A stretch of DNA of 42,478 nucleotides from contig NZ_JASXSI010000034.1 in NCBI RefSeq assembly GCF_030315685.1, forward strand, positions 1 through 42,478, given 5' to 3'. The notes under the pieces were generated by a model, which was given only the letters and a program-made list of their open reading frames with translations, made no database searches and had not been told where the DNA came from. Shown here one piece after another: positions 34,857-42,478 of this stretch. Made by a program: the position numbers and the translations under genes. Position 1 is the first letter of the stretch; each line of letters begins with the position of its first letter. Source of the DNA: Gordonia sp. ABSL11-1. Its GTDB lineage: Bacteria; Actinomycetota; Actinomycetes; Mycobacteriales; Mycobacteriaceae.

Positions 34857-35981
34857 TCACGGAGCCGTGTCAGTGTAGCCGGTGAATCCGTATTGTTCGT
34901 TGGGGCCGATGGCCGCGAATTCGAACAGCCCACAACCGTTTTCCTCGTTGTCACCGTCGAATCGGACGAATCGGGTGTAGTGGTCGGTCACGCAGAACAG
35001 CTTCATCGTCGGATCGAGTTCGGAGATCTTGAGGTGGAGATCGGAGACCTTGAGATCGCCCTGCCACATCCCGTGCCGCCAGTCGGCCTCCAGTCCGTAT
35101 CCCGTGCCGAACGCGAGAAAGTTCGCGAGTTCGGGATGGCAGGTGACGGTGGTGACCGCGCCGGAGGGTCTCGTGAAACGCAATGTCGCCTCGGCGGTCT
35201 CCCTCGTCCCGGGCACGAAGGTGATCTCGTGGGTCACGTGACCCAGCCACTCGGGCTCGCGGTCCGGGTCGTGCCAGACCCGCCGCGCATCGTCCATCAC
35301 ACGCTCGCCGGTCTCGGTCTCCTGCACGACGACCACGATGGCGTGATCGGAGAACTCCATCACGGAGTAGATCCAGAAGAACGTGCCGGAGATCGAGGCG
35401 TCGGCCCGACGGCCCGGCGGTTCCGGTTCACCGACGGGTCGGACACCCCACGATCGGTCGCGGTTGCCGCGCCACGGTCCGGGCTCGACGTCGAACCGGG
35501 CGCCGTCCACGGTCAGCCTGCCCGACCACAGGCCGGTCTGCACGAACCGCTGGGTGTCGAAGGTGACCCGTTCCATCTGACGTTGGAAGTGCCGGGGTTC
35601 GAGCGCCGCGGGCCCGTTCGCGACGAACTCGAGATCGAACGAGAGGTCACCGTGCCCGCCTTCGAGTGCCACGCGGATGCGCCGCAGCCCGTCGAGGATC
35701 TCGACGGTGAACGGCCCCACAGTCAGGTCGGTGCGGTCGGCGCCGAGTGCCTTCGACGCCCGCACCACGATGTGCTCGTCGTCGTGGCGCACCACGGCGA
35801 AACAGTCGGTGACCCCGAGGTTCGGGTAGACGCCGAGGCCGATGATGAGCCACGGCGAATCGGCATCCGGGCCATGACAATTGAAGTAGTAGCGATCGTA
35901 GAAGTTGCGGTCGGAGGTCTCGACATGCCGGACGACCTGGGCGACCTGGTGGATCGGATAGTCGTCCATCGGTGACAGCAT
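34857..35981 (-). CDS. Conserved lipocalin-like protein (DUF7064/7065-like), function unknown
   Basis: This 374-residue protein without signal peptide or membrane segment is rich in beta-strand-like sequence. The clearest motif is NRDRSWGVRPVGEPE (about 174-188), which resembles the RDxSWGxR signature of the AttH/CrtC-like double-lipocalin fold and of actinobacterial DUF7064/7065 proteins; I recall the latter as frequent neighbours of APH-type phosphotransferases. FYDRYYFNCHG near the N-terminus and a GTGYGLEADWRHGMWQG block near 305-320 are also conserved-looking. No catalytic role can be assigned. Its ATG overlaps the stop of the phosphotransferase-like gene as ATGA, so the two are translationally coupled and probably act together, perhaps on a lipid or steroid substrate given the KstR-type site upstream. 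Confidence 0.8.
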   Translation of the reverse strand: MLSPMDDYPIHQVAQVVRHVETSDRNFYDRYYFNCHGPDADSPWLIIGLGVYPNLGVTDCFAVVRHDDEHIVVRASKALGADRTDLTVGPFTVEILDGLRRIRVALEGGHGDLSFDLEFVANGPAALEPRHFQRQMERVTFDTQRFVQTGLWSGRLTVDGARFDVEPGPWRGNRDRSWGVRPVGEPEPPGRRADASISGTFFWIYSVMEFSDHAIVVVVQETETGERVMDDARRVWHDPDREPEWLGHVTHEITFVPGTRETAEATLRFTRPSGAVTTVTCHPELANFLAFGTGYGLEADWRHGMWQGDLKVSDLHLKISELDPTMKLFCVTDHYTRFVRFDGDNEENGCGLFEFAAIGPNEQYGFTGYTDTAP

Positions 35982-37111
35982 CAGCGCACTCCCGCCCAGT
36001 AGGCACCGGCCAGCATCGCTTCGAGCGTCGCGCGATGAAGGATCATGTCGTCGGTGTCGACCGGCTCCTCGGCCTGGCCGAAGTGGATTGCGCGCGACTG
36101 GATGCGGTACATCACGACGGCGTGGATGAGCGCCGCGTAGGTGATGTAGAAGTCGAGATCACGCGGCTCGTGTCCGCTCGACCGTGCATAGGCGTCGGCG
36201 ACGTCGTCGCGCCGCAGGAACTCGGGCAGGCCCGGCAGCCCCGCCATCTCCGCGAGGTCCTGGAAGAAGCGATGCAGGAAGATCAGCCACGCGACGTCGA
36301 GTTCGCGCGGCCCGTGGGCGGCCATCTCCCAGTCGAGGATGGCCACGGGCGAGAGGTCCTGGTAGATGATGTTGCCGATGCGGGCGTCGCCCCACGTCAG
36401 CACCGGATCGGATTCGACCGGGAGATGCTCGTCCACCCAGGAGAACCCGCGCTCGATCAACGGTGATCCCGCCCGTCCCTGCGAGGCCCAGGCATAGAAC
36501 TCCCGCAATCGACGGACGTGCGCGCGCAGTGGGGTCTCGCCCGGCCCGGGCAGGTCGAGCAACTCCTCGGGCACCGGCGCCGAGTGGATCATCGCCAGGG
36601 TCTCGATTGTCGTACCGGCCACTGTCCGCCGATCATCGTCGGAGACCTCGGTGAGCCAGGAGCCAAAGGTGTAGGGCATGACATCCGGTGGGATCACGCC
36701 GTCGACACGGCCCATGAGGAAGAACGGGGCGCCGAGCGGTCGCGGGTCGGGCTCGGACCAGTACAGCGTCGGCAGCGGCACATCCGTTGTCGACGCAACG
36801 TGTTCGATGAGTCGGAACTGCCGGTCGAGATCGTAGGTCGGGAACACCGGATCGCTGTCGGGCGTGGGGGCGACCCGGACCACCAGACGGTGATCGGTGT
36901 CCTCCCATGCCGCGTCGAGCACGATCGTCTCGCTCGACATGCCGTTCGCCGAGGGGATCTCCAGTCGGGTGATCGTGGCCGGCGAGCCGGTGACGGTGGG
37001 CAACCAGTCGTCGAGCCGCGCGCGCAGCCACTCAGGGTCGCGGCGCGACGACGACGGGCGTGCGACCTCGGTCGGGTCGATCGAATCGTTGTCCGGCATA
37101 AGCACATCCAT
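35981..37111 (-). CDS. Aminoglycoside phosphotransferase (APH)-fold kinase
   Basis: This 376-residue protein is an APH/ACAD10-like kinase, a family that phosphorylates small hydroxylated molecules including lipid-derived hydroxyacyl compounds; resistance is not implied. Visible parts are an N-lobe with LVVRVAP (the ATP-lysine position appears as Arg or is shifted), a hinge at PFFLMGRVDG, a catalytic loop VLTWGDARIGNIIY (about 256-269, Asp and Asn retained, usual His replaced by Trp) and the metal-binding VAILDWEMA (about 273-281). No transmembrane segment. The start is uncertain: ATG at 37111 or, four codons later, ATG at 37099; neither has a strong ribosome site. It heads the minus-strand operon and starts 32 bp from the KstR-type operator. 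Confidence 0.88.
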   Translation of the reverse strand: MDVLMPDNDSIDPTEVARPSSSRRDPEWLRARLDDWLPTVTGSPATITRLEIPSANGMSSETIVLDAAWEDTDHRLVVRVAPTPDSDPVFPTYDLDRQFRLIEHVASTTDVPLPTLYWSEPDPRPLGAPFFLMGRVDGVIPPDVMPYTFGSWLTEVSDDDRRTVAGTTIETLAMIHSAPVPEELLDLPGPGETPLRAHVRRLREFYAWASQGRAGSPLIERGFSWVDEHLPVESDPVLTWGDARIGNIIYQDLSPVAILDWEMAAHGPRELDVAWLIFLHRFFQDLAEMAGLPGLPEFLRRDDVADAYARSSGHEPRDLDFYITYAALIHAVVMYRIQSRAIHFGQAEEPVDTDDMILHRATLEAMLAGAYWAGVR

Positions 37112-37142
37112 CGGGCGAGTCGGAGTGTGGGGCGGTGAGAAT

Positions 37143-37156
37143 TAGAACACGTTCCA
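37143..37156. promoter_or_regulatory. KstR-type operator
   Basis: TAGAACACGTTCCA fits every fixed base of the published KstR consensus TnnAACnnGTTnnA. It lies in the 135-bp gap between the divergent APH-like and DUF2236 genes, 32 bp from the former's start and 90 bp from the latter's. KstR is the TetR-family repressor of cholesterol and lipid catabolism in mycolic-acid actinobacteria. Regulation here is inferred from sequence only. Confidence 0.6.
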
Positions 37157-37246
37157 CCTCGGCCGCGGGGCCAGTCGGATGGATCCGACTGGGACGACCG
37201 ACTGCACCGAGCGTCTGAGCGGACACGTCGTCGCCCGCGTGTCCAC

Positions 37247-38476
37247 ATGCTTGACCTGCGGACACCCGGTGATCACCATGGACGTGTGGACGCCGCGTCG
37301 ATCACCGGAGCGCGCAACTGGGAAGCGGTCCGAGAGCGCCACCCCGAGGCCGTCGCCCGCCTCGAGGACGGACTCGTGCGCTCCGATGACCTCGCCGACG
37401 CCGTGATCGCGCAGATGCACGATCGCGGTGTGGCCTGGCCGCGTCTGCTGGAGATGGTGACGGCCGGCGCGGAGGACGCCGACGCGCTGCCGGCGCTGGC
37501 AGACCTGTTGCGGTCGGCGAGCGAGTGTCCGGCATGGTTCGATCCGGCGCTCGCCGAGGCGGGCGCCCGCGCCTGGTGGCGATTCGGCACCCTGCAGTCG
37601 TCGACGCTGTACCAGTCGCTGATCTACGGATACAAGGCGCAGGGTTTCGTCCGTCCCCTGGCGGCGACCGGCCGGCTGGGGGAGGGAACCCTCGAGCGGG
37701 TGCAGAACACCGCGCGCTGGGTGGCCGAGGCGACCGCTCCGGGATCGATGCGGCCCGGTGCGGCAGGGTGGGTCGCCACGATCAGGATTCGGTTGCTGCA
37801 CGCGCTGATCCGTGATCATCTGCTGTCCGACCGCTCGGGATCGGGTGTCGCGTGGGATGTCGACGCGTGGGGTGTGCCGATCAACCAGACGTACTCGGCC
37901 CTGACCATCGGCGGGGGCTTCCTGGTGCTGCCGTTGATGATCGGACGCGACCTGGGCATCCGGTACAGCAGTGCCGAACGCGAGGCCATCACCCACCTCT
38001 GGCGCCGAATCGGTGCCGTCATCGGTGTCGACGACGATCGGTTGCCCGGCGACTTCGCGGCCGCGCGGTCGTTATTCACCATCGCCGCCGAGTTCGAGCT
38101 CGAGCCGGACGAGGTGTCTCGACGCTTGACGCGCGCGCTCCTGCGCGACGGTTACGACCTGCAGAACGCGATCCCCCTCCCCGGACCGGTGGTGTCGGCG
38201 ATGGGGTTGGTGATCAAACCCGTGTTGTCGACGTCGTTCTCGTCGATCAGCACACGGTGGGTGGAGGAGTCGGCCGTCGGCGGTCTCGGTCTGCGGCGGA
38301 CTCCGCTGCATCACCTCGTGGACGTCGCGCGTCCGGCCGTTCGGCTGCGCGAGGTGCTCCGCGCCACCGGGCTGCTGGGTTCGGAGAGGGCCGTCGTCCG
38401 CCGCGAACTGCGCACGGTACGACGCGGACTCGGTCTGCCGCCCGCCGACGCCGAGGCATTGACCCAGCCGAGTTAA
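37247..38476 (+). CDS. DUF2236 (MpaB/latex-clearing-protein-like) oxygenase family protein
   Basis: This 409-residue protein belongs to the DUF2236 superfamily, which includes fungal MpaB and the haem-dependent rubber oxygenase Lcp of Gordonia and Streptomyces. Features are a helical body with ARAWWRFGTLQSSTLYQSLIYGY (about 107-129), VQNTARWV, the conserved TIRIRLLHALIRDHLL (about 178-193) that carries the Arg/His pocket, and WGVPINQTYSALT (208-220). No Tat or Sec signal is present, unlike secreted Lcp, so it is probably intracellular with an unknown substrate. The ATG at 37247 lacks a clear ribosome site and the true start may be a little downstream, for example a GTG at 37286. The stop codon lies inside the tandem repeat that precedes mmpL. 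Confidence 0.85.
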   Translation: MLDLRTPGDHHGRVDAASITGARNWEAVRERHPEAVARLEDGLVRSDDLADAVIAQMHDRGVAWPRLLEMVTAGAEDADALPALADLLRSASECPAWFDPALAEAGARAWWRFGTLQSSTLYQSLIYGYKAQGFVRPLAATGRLGEGTLERVQNTARWVAEATAPGSMRPGAAGWVATIRIRLLHALIRDHLLSDRSGSGVAWDVDAWGVPINQTYSALTIGGGFLVLPLMIGRDLGIRYSSAEREAITHLWRRIGAVIGVDDDRLPGDFAAARSLFTIAAEFELEPDEVSRRLTRALLRDGYDLQNAIPLPGPVVSAMGLVIKPVLSTSFSSISTRWVEESAVGGLGLRRTPLHHLVDVARPAVRLREVLRATGLLGSERAVVRRELRTVRRGLGLPPADAEALTQPS

Positions 38477-38499
38477 TGCTGATAACTTAACGCCGATAA
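38473..38499. promoter_or_regulatory. Tandem 13-bp repeat, probable operator of mmpL-tetR
   Basis: TTAATGCTGATAA and TTAACGCCGATAA lie in direct tandem with a single C between (14-bp period, 11 of 13 bases equal). The second copy is itself near-palindromic (TTAnCGnCGnTAA). They sit 21-47 bp before the mmpL ATG and overlap the stop of the preceding gene, a place suited to binding by the TetR-family protein encoded behind mmpL. Confidence 0.6.
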
Positions 38500-38519
38500 T
38501 CCACTGGTGGGGGTGTGCG

Positions 38520-40826
38520 ATGTTGGCGAGATCGACCGACCTGATCCTTCGCGCGCCACGCGTCGTCCTGGGGATCGCCGTCCTCGTGCTCGCGCTCGCG
38601 GGCATCTATGGAGCTACCGCGGCCCAGCACCTGCTCGCCGGCGGTTACAGCGACCCGCAGTCCGGCTCCTCCCGTGCCGATCGCGTGCTCGAGGACACGT
38701 TCGACCGCGGCGGGCTGCAGGTGGTGATCAAGCTCGACGGCCCGACCGGCATGCAGATGGCCACCGATCCGACCGCCCGCGCCGTCGGGACCGGGATCGT
38801 CGGGGAACTCGAGACCATCGACCACGTCCAGCGGCCGATCCTCTCGGTCTGGCAGAACCCCGGCCTGGCGCCTGCACTCGTCAGCGAGAACGGGACCTCG
38901 GCACTCGTGGTCGCCACGCTCTCGGGTGGCGAGGAGGACGGCCCTGCGCACGCGCAGGAGATCGAGGAGCGATTCACCGGGGACCGCGACGGCATCTCCA
39001 TCCGTGTCGGCGGGCAGGGGCTGGTGTTCAGCCAGGTCAACGAACAGACGACGAAGGACCTCGCGGTCGCCGAGGCGATCGCGATCCCGATCAGCTTCCT
39101 GGTGCTGATCGTCGTGTTCGGGGGTCTCGTCGCCGCCGCATTGCCCATCGTGATCGGCATCGTGGCGATCGTCGGCACCTTCGCCCTGCTGCGCCTGATC
39201 GCGGAGTTCGCCGACGTCTCGATCTTCGCGCTGAACCTCACGACCGCGATGGGTCTCGCGCTGGCCATCGATTACACGTTGCTGATCGTGACGCGCTACC
39301 GCGAGGAGGTCGACGGCGGGGCGCAGCGGCCAGCTGCCATCCGGACCACGATGGCCACGGCCGGCCGGACGGTGGCGTTCTCGGCGGTGACGGTCGCCTT
39401 GTCGCTCGCGGCCCTGGCGATCTTCCCGATGTACTTCTTGCGGTCGTTTGCCTACGCCGGCATCGGGGTGGTGCTGGTTGCAGCGCTGGCGGCCCTCATC
39501 CTCACCCCTGCTCTGTTGATGGTGCTCGGTGCGCGAGTGGACGCCCTCGACGTCCGGCGACCGATCCGCCGATGGATGCGTCGGCCGCCGCCGGCACCGC
39601 GGCCGATCGAGGAGACGCGCTGGTATCGGCTGGTGCAGTTCGTGCTTCGCCACGCCCTGCCGGTTGCGCTGGTGGTCACCGCGATCCTGCTCGTGCTCGG
39701 GGCGCCTTTCCTGGGAATCCGCTTCGGATTCCCCGACGATCGCGTCCTGCCGTCGTCGGCGTCGTCCCACGCGATCCAGCAGGAGATCCGCGACGACTTC
39801 GCGCAGAACCTGTCATCGTCGGTCACCGTGGTCGCCTCCGGCGTCCCCGATCAGAGCGCCCTCGCCGACTACACGGCGGCGCTGTCGCGGGTCGACCGGG
39901 TGGACTCGGTGTCGTCGTCGGCGGGCACGTTCGTCGACGGTCGTCGGGTCGGCGCCGGATCTCCCGGCGACACCCGCGGCGACGTGTCGATCGTCTCGGT
40001 CGCCACCCACCTCGAGCCGATGCGGGACGAGGGCTCGGCGCAACTCGACGAGCTGCGCGCGGTCGCGCCGCCAGCGGGCACGGAGGTCCTCGTCACCGGG
40101 CTCGCGGCCACCAACCAGGACACCGTCGACGCGATCTACGCACATCTGCCATGGGTGATGGGAACGATCGCCGTCGCGACCTTCCTCCTGCTGTTCCTGT
40201 TCACCGGCAGCGTCGTGCTGCCGCTGAAGGCGCTGGTCCTCAACATCCTGTCGTTGTCGGCGACCTTCGGGGCGATGGTCTGGTTCTTCCAGGACGGACA
40301 CCTGGGCGGGCTGGGCACGACGGCAACCGGCTACCTCGTCGCGACCATCCCGGTCCTGATGTTCTGCATCGCGTTCGGATTGTCGATGGACTACGAGGTC
40401 TTCCTGCTCGGACGCATCCGGGAGGAATGGCTCGCCTCCGACGGGAGCCGCACCGGCAGCGACCACGCCGTCGCGGTCGGGTTGGCCCGCACCGGACGGG
40501 TCGTCACGGCCGCCGCACTGCTGATGAGCATCGTCTTCGCCGGGATCGCCGCCTCCGAGGTCTCCTTCATGCGTATGTTCGGGGTGGGTCTGACCCTCGC
40601 CGTGTTGATGGATGCCACGCTCATCCGGATGCTGCTGGTGCCGGCATTCATGCGCCTGGCCGGCCGGGCGAACTGGTGGGCGCCGGGCCCGCTGCGGCGT
40701 CTGCACGATCGGATCGGGCTCTCCGAATCGCCCCAGCCCCCACGCCCCGCGACCCAGGAGAGCAGTGACCAGCGCGACGAATCACAGCACGATGAAGCGG
40801 ACCCGGTCCCCCCGCGGCTCGGGTGA
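38520..40826 (+). CDS. MmpL-family RND transporter
   Basis: This 768-residue inner-membrane transporter of the MmpL group exports lipids or siderophores or effluxes hydrophobic compounds in mycolic-acid bacteria. It shows the duplicated RND layout: TM1, a periplasmic porter domain (about 35-185), TM2-6 with the proton-relay Asp-Tyr pair in AIDYTLLIVTRYREE (Asp251), then a second TM and porter domain (about 395-540), and a second helix set with SMDYEVFLLGRIREE (Asp624-Tyr625). The C-terminal tail is short and charged. The ATG at 38520 begins with MLARSTDLILRAPRVVL, typical of TM1. The 3' end overlaps the TetR gene by 62 bp. The substrate is not evident; the co-encoded regulator suggests inducible efflux rather than constitutive lipid export. 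Confidence 0.93.
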   Translation: MLARSTDLILRAPRVVLGIAVLVLALAGIYGATAAQHLLAGGYSDPQSGSSRADRVLEDTFDRGGLQVVIKLDGPTGMQMATDPTARAVGTGIVGELETIDHVQRPILSVWQNPGLAPALVSENGTSALVVATLSGGEEDGPAHAQEIEERFTGDRDGISIRVGGQGLVFSQVNEQTTKDLAVAEAIAIPISFLVLIVVFGGLVAAALPIVIGIVAIVGTFALLRLIAEFADVSIFALNLTTAMGLALAIDYTLLIVTRYREEVDGGAQRPAAIRTTMATAGRTVAFSAVTVALSLAALAIFPMYFLRSFAYAGIGVVLVAALAALILTPALLMVLGARVDALDVRRPIRRWMRRPPPAPRPIEETRWYRLVQFVLRHALPVALVVTAILLVLGAPFLGIRFGFPDDRVLPSSASSHAIQQEIRDDFAQNLSSSVTVVASGVPDQSALADYTAALSRVDRVDSVSSSAGTFVDGRRVGAGSPGDTRGDVSIVSVATHLEPMRDEGSAQLDELRAVAPPAGTEVLVTGLAATNQDTVDAIYAHLPWVMGTIAVATFLLLFLFTGSVVLPLKALVLNILSLSATFGAMVWFFQDGHLGGLGTTATGYLVATIPVLMFCIAFGLSMDYEVFLLGRIREEWLASDGSRTGSDHAVAVGLARTGRVVTAAALLMSIVFAGIAASEVSFMRMFGVGLTLAVLMDATLIRMLLVPAFMRLAGRANWWAPGPLRRLHDRIGLSESPQPPRPATQESSDQRDESQHDEADPVPPRLG

Positions 40827-41466
40827 ACTCCTGGCCGACGAGATCATCGAGGCGGCGACCGCGCTCCTGCTCGAACACGGCGATGCGGCCGCGGTGTCGA
40901 TCCGTGCCGTCGCCACGAGCGTGGGCGTCACGCCGCCGTCGATCTATCTGCATTTCATCGACAAGGACGCACTCCTCGACGCGGTGTGCGCCCGCTACTT
41001 CGAACGTCTCGACGGCGCGCTTGCCGAGGCGTCCGTCGGCATCGACGATCCGCTCGAACGCGCCCTGCAGCAGGGGCTCGCGTACGTGCGGTTCGCGGTG
41101 TCGACGCCGGTGCTCTATCGGATCGCCTTCCGTCAATCCGCGCCGAGGGGACCGTCCAAGGTCGACGAGGTGCTCGCCGCGTCGGCCTTCACCCGCGTCG
41201 CCGGGACGGTGGGCGAACTCGCCGCCGAGGGTTTCTTCCCGGAGGAGGACGTGGCCGAGGTGATGCTGGAGTTCTGGGCGGCAGCACACGGGGTGGCCTC
41301 GCTCATGCTGGCCAAACCGGGATTGCCCTGGGGAGACGACCTCGCGCTGGCCGAGTCGCTGATGCGGTCGGTGTGTCTGGGCCGGGCGTCACGGGGCGTC
41401 TTGGGCGCCGCGGGTCGGCCGAGTGATGTGCGCGCCTGGCTCGACCGGCAGAGGTCCGAGAACTGA
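40765..41466 (+). CDS. TetR-family transcriptional regulator
   Basis: This 233-residue repressor has an N-terminal helix-turn-helix, SIRAVATSVGVTPPSIYLHF (about 52-71), followed by DKDALLDAV as in TetR proteins, and a C-terminal ligand domain with VLYRIAFRQ and AAHGVASLM resembling the WHG-type group. I chose the GTG at 40765 because AGGAGAG precedes it at proper spacing; an ATG at 40792 would shorten it by nine residues. The start lies inside the mmpL coding region, so the two are co-transcribed and coupled. It likely controls mmpL and itself through the tandem repeat at 38473-38499. Confidence 0.9.
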   Translation: MTSATNHSTMKRTRSPRGSGELLADEIIEAATALLLEHGDAAAVSIRAVATSVGVTPPSIYLHFIDKDALLDAVCARYFERLDGALAEASVGIDDPLERALQQGLAYVRFAVSTPVLYRIAFRQSAPRGPSKVDEVLAASAFTRVAGTVGELAAEGFFPEEDVAEVMLEFWAAAHGVASLMLAKPGLPWGDDLALAESLMRSVCLGRASRGVLGAAGRPSDVRAWLDRQRSEN

Positions 41467-41600
41467 CACGATCACCGACAGCGGGTTCTCGCGCGACATG
41501 AAAGTCAAGAAAAGGTAAAGTCGGAACTCGACGGTGTCCATATCCGTTGACATCACACGATCAACTGTCACCGCAGACACGACGACAAAGGAGCACATTC

Positions 41601-42473
41601 GTGCGAGAGAGCAGCAATCCGGTTATGCGCGGTGTCGTCCGCGATAACCAGACCGGCTACGCCGGTTTCGGCGCCGGAGCGGCCGCCGCCGGTCAGGGTG
41701 CCATGTGGGGTCAGCAGGGGCAGCAGACCGATCCGTACACCCAGGCGCCAGCGGTCAGCCGTCAGCTGACCATCGACGACGTCGTCACCAAGACCGCCAT
41801 CACGCTCGGTGTGCTGACGATCTCGGCGATTGCCACGTACTTCGCCATCAGCAGCCGCGCCACGGAATCCGCCCAGGCGAGCCTGGCGATGCCCCTCATG
41901 CTCGTCGGCGCGCTCGGTGGCCTCGCCCTCGTGCTGGTCGCCTCGTTCGGGCGCAAGCAGGACAACCCGGCCATCGTGCTGGCCTACGCATTGTTCGAAG
42001 GCCTCTTCGTCGGTTCCATCTCGTTCGTCTTCGCGAACATGGTGGTCGCCGGAGACACGTCGGCCGGAGCGCTGATCGGACAGGCCGTGCTGGGCACCTT
42101 CGGTGTCTTCTTCGGCATGCTGCTCGTCTACAAGGTCGGCGCCATCCGCGTCACACCGCGTTTCACGCGCATGCTGTTCGCCGGCATGATCGGCGTCATC
42201 GTGCTGATGCTCGGCAATCTGGTGATCGGACTGTTCAACGGCGGTGAGGGCTTCGGTCTCCGCAACGGCGGTCCGCTGGCGATCATCTTCTCGCTCGTCT
42301 GCATTGCCCTGGCCGCATTCAGCTTCCTGCTCGACTTCGACGCCGCCGACCGACTGATCCGTGCCGGTGCGCCGGAGCGGGCCGCCTGGGGCGTCGCCCT
42401 CGGACTGACCGTCACCCTGGTCTGGCTCTACGTCGAGATCCTGCGACTGCTCAGCTACTTCAACTCCGACTAG
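41601..42473 (+). CDS. Bax inhibitor-1/YccA family membrane protein
   Basis: This 290-residue inner-membrane protein of the BI-1/YccA family has members that include calcium-leak channels and modulators of membrane proteolysis; its role in actinobacteria is not well defined. A polar Gly/Gln/Ala-rich N-terminus (1-60) precedes seven hydrophobic segments. ALFEGLFVGSISFVF (about 134-148) is the family hallmark, and the C-terminal LLDFDAADRLIRAGAPERAAW resembles the di-aspartyl region. The start is a GTG at 41601 with AAAGGAG about 8 nt upstream; an open frame from 41547 would add an unlikely extension. TTGACA at 41546-41551 might be a -35 element, but no good -10 follows. The gene is complete, ending five bases before the window edge, and is probably unrelated to the neighbouring loci. 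Confidence 0.92.
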   Translation: MRESSNPVMRGVVRDNQTGYAGFGAGAAAAGQGAMWGQQGQQTDPYTQAPAVSRQLTIDDVVTKTAITLGVLTISAIATYFAISSRATESAQASLAMPLMLVGALGGLALVLVASFGRKQDNPAIVLAYALFEGLFVGSISFVFANMVVAGDTSAGALIGQAVLGTFGVFFGMLLVYKVGAIRVTPRFTRMLFAGMIGVIVLMLGNLVIGLFNGGEGFGLRNGGPLAIIFSLVCIALAAFSFLLDFDAADRLIRAGAPERAAWGVALGLTVTLVWLYVEILRLLSYFNSD

Positions 42474-42478
42474 GAGAC

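Noticed and set aside
35981..37111. Aminoglycoside resistance gene
   Set aside because: The fold is APH-like, but the catalytic-loop His is Trp and the operon context is lipid-related. The broader kinase family is the safer call.
38507..40768. 753-codon open frame overlapping mmpL in another frame
   Set aside because: It is an Arg/Gly/Ala-rich shadow with no hydrophobic pattern, whereas the mmpL frame has all RND motifs.
1..42478. CRISPR arrays, transposases, phage genes
   Set aside because: No regularly spaced repeats, no transposase or integrase frames and no phage structural genes were recognised. The only mobile signs are the DUF4062 remnant beside the tRNA and the short REP-like elements.

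Overview
The window is GC-rich actinobacterial DNA, most likely from a mycolic-acid-containing genus such as Gordonia or a close relative. That placement is an inference from the MspA-family porins, the IrtAB-like transporters, the MmpL protein, the IdeR-type iron box, the DUF2236 (MpaB/latex-clearing-like) protein and the codon style. No ribosomal marker is present to confirm the genus.

Layout. (1) 1-600: a frameshifted remnant of a DUF4062 gene lies just past the 3' end of a tRNA gene with anticodon UAA. (2) 600-2130: two tandem MspA-type porin genes on the minus strand, with a strong terminator hairpin behind them. (3) 2130-33270: a siderophore locus. It holds an IdeR-type box followed by a small degenerate adenylation-domain-like protein; a divergent pair made of an isochorismate synthase and a large protein combining alpha-CTD-like, sigma region 4-like and winged-helix modules; and a tightly packed plus-strand operon of about 26.7 kb. 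The operon order is panD, NRPS 1, siderophore-binding lipoprotein, two IrtA/IrtB-like exporter-fold ABC subunits, siderophore-interacting flavoprotein (SIP), two FecCD-type permeases, FecE-type ATPase, NRPS 2. Most of these genes overlap by 1-4 bases. (4) 33290-37160: a minus-strand operon of an aminoglycoside-phosphotransferase-like protein, a conserved lipocalin-like or DUF7064/7065-like protein and a Tat-exported phospholipase C-like protein, with a perfect KstR-type operator match just upstream. (5) 37240-42478: a DUF2236 oxygenase-like gene, an MmpL transporter overlapping a TetR-family regulator, with a tandem near-palindromic repeat in front of mmpL, and a Bax-inhibitor-1/YccA family membrane protein.

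How the genes work together. The central observation is that aspartate 1-decarboxylase (PanD, which makes beta-alanine) is the first gene of the NRPS operon. Three of the four adenylation domains lack the Asp that normally binds the alpha-amino group and carry (I/V)-D at that place, as in known beta-alanine-activating domains. One of them, with the hand-derived code VDTVVSLGDK, is close to the published beta-alanine code VDWVISLADK. The fourth domain has a code resembling N5-hydroxyornithine domains (DAEDSGLINK). I infer a beta-alanine-rich, hydroxamate-bearing siderophore. It would be taken up both through a FecBCD-type system and through an IrtAB-like pair, and the iron released by the SIP reductase. 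Both NRPSs contain catalytically dead epimerization-like domains, and NRPS 1 has a C-E*-C stretch without adenylation or carrier domains. No ornithine N-hydroxylase, aryl-acid ligase, MbtH-like protein or phosphopantetheinyl transferase is visible, so those would have to be encoded elsewhere.
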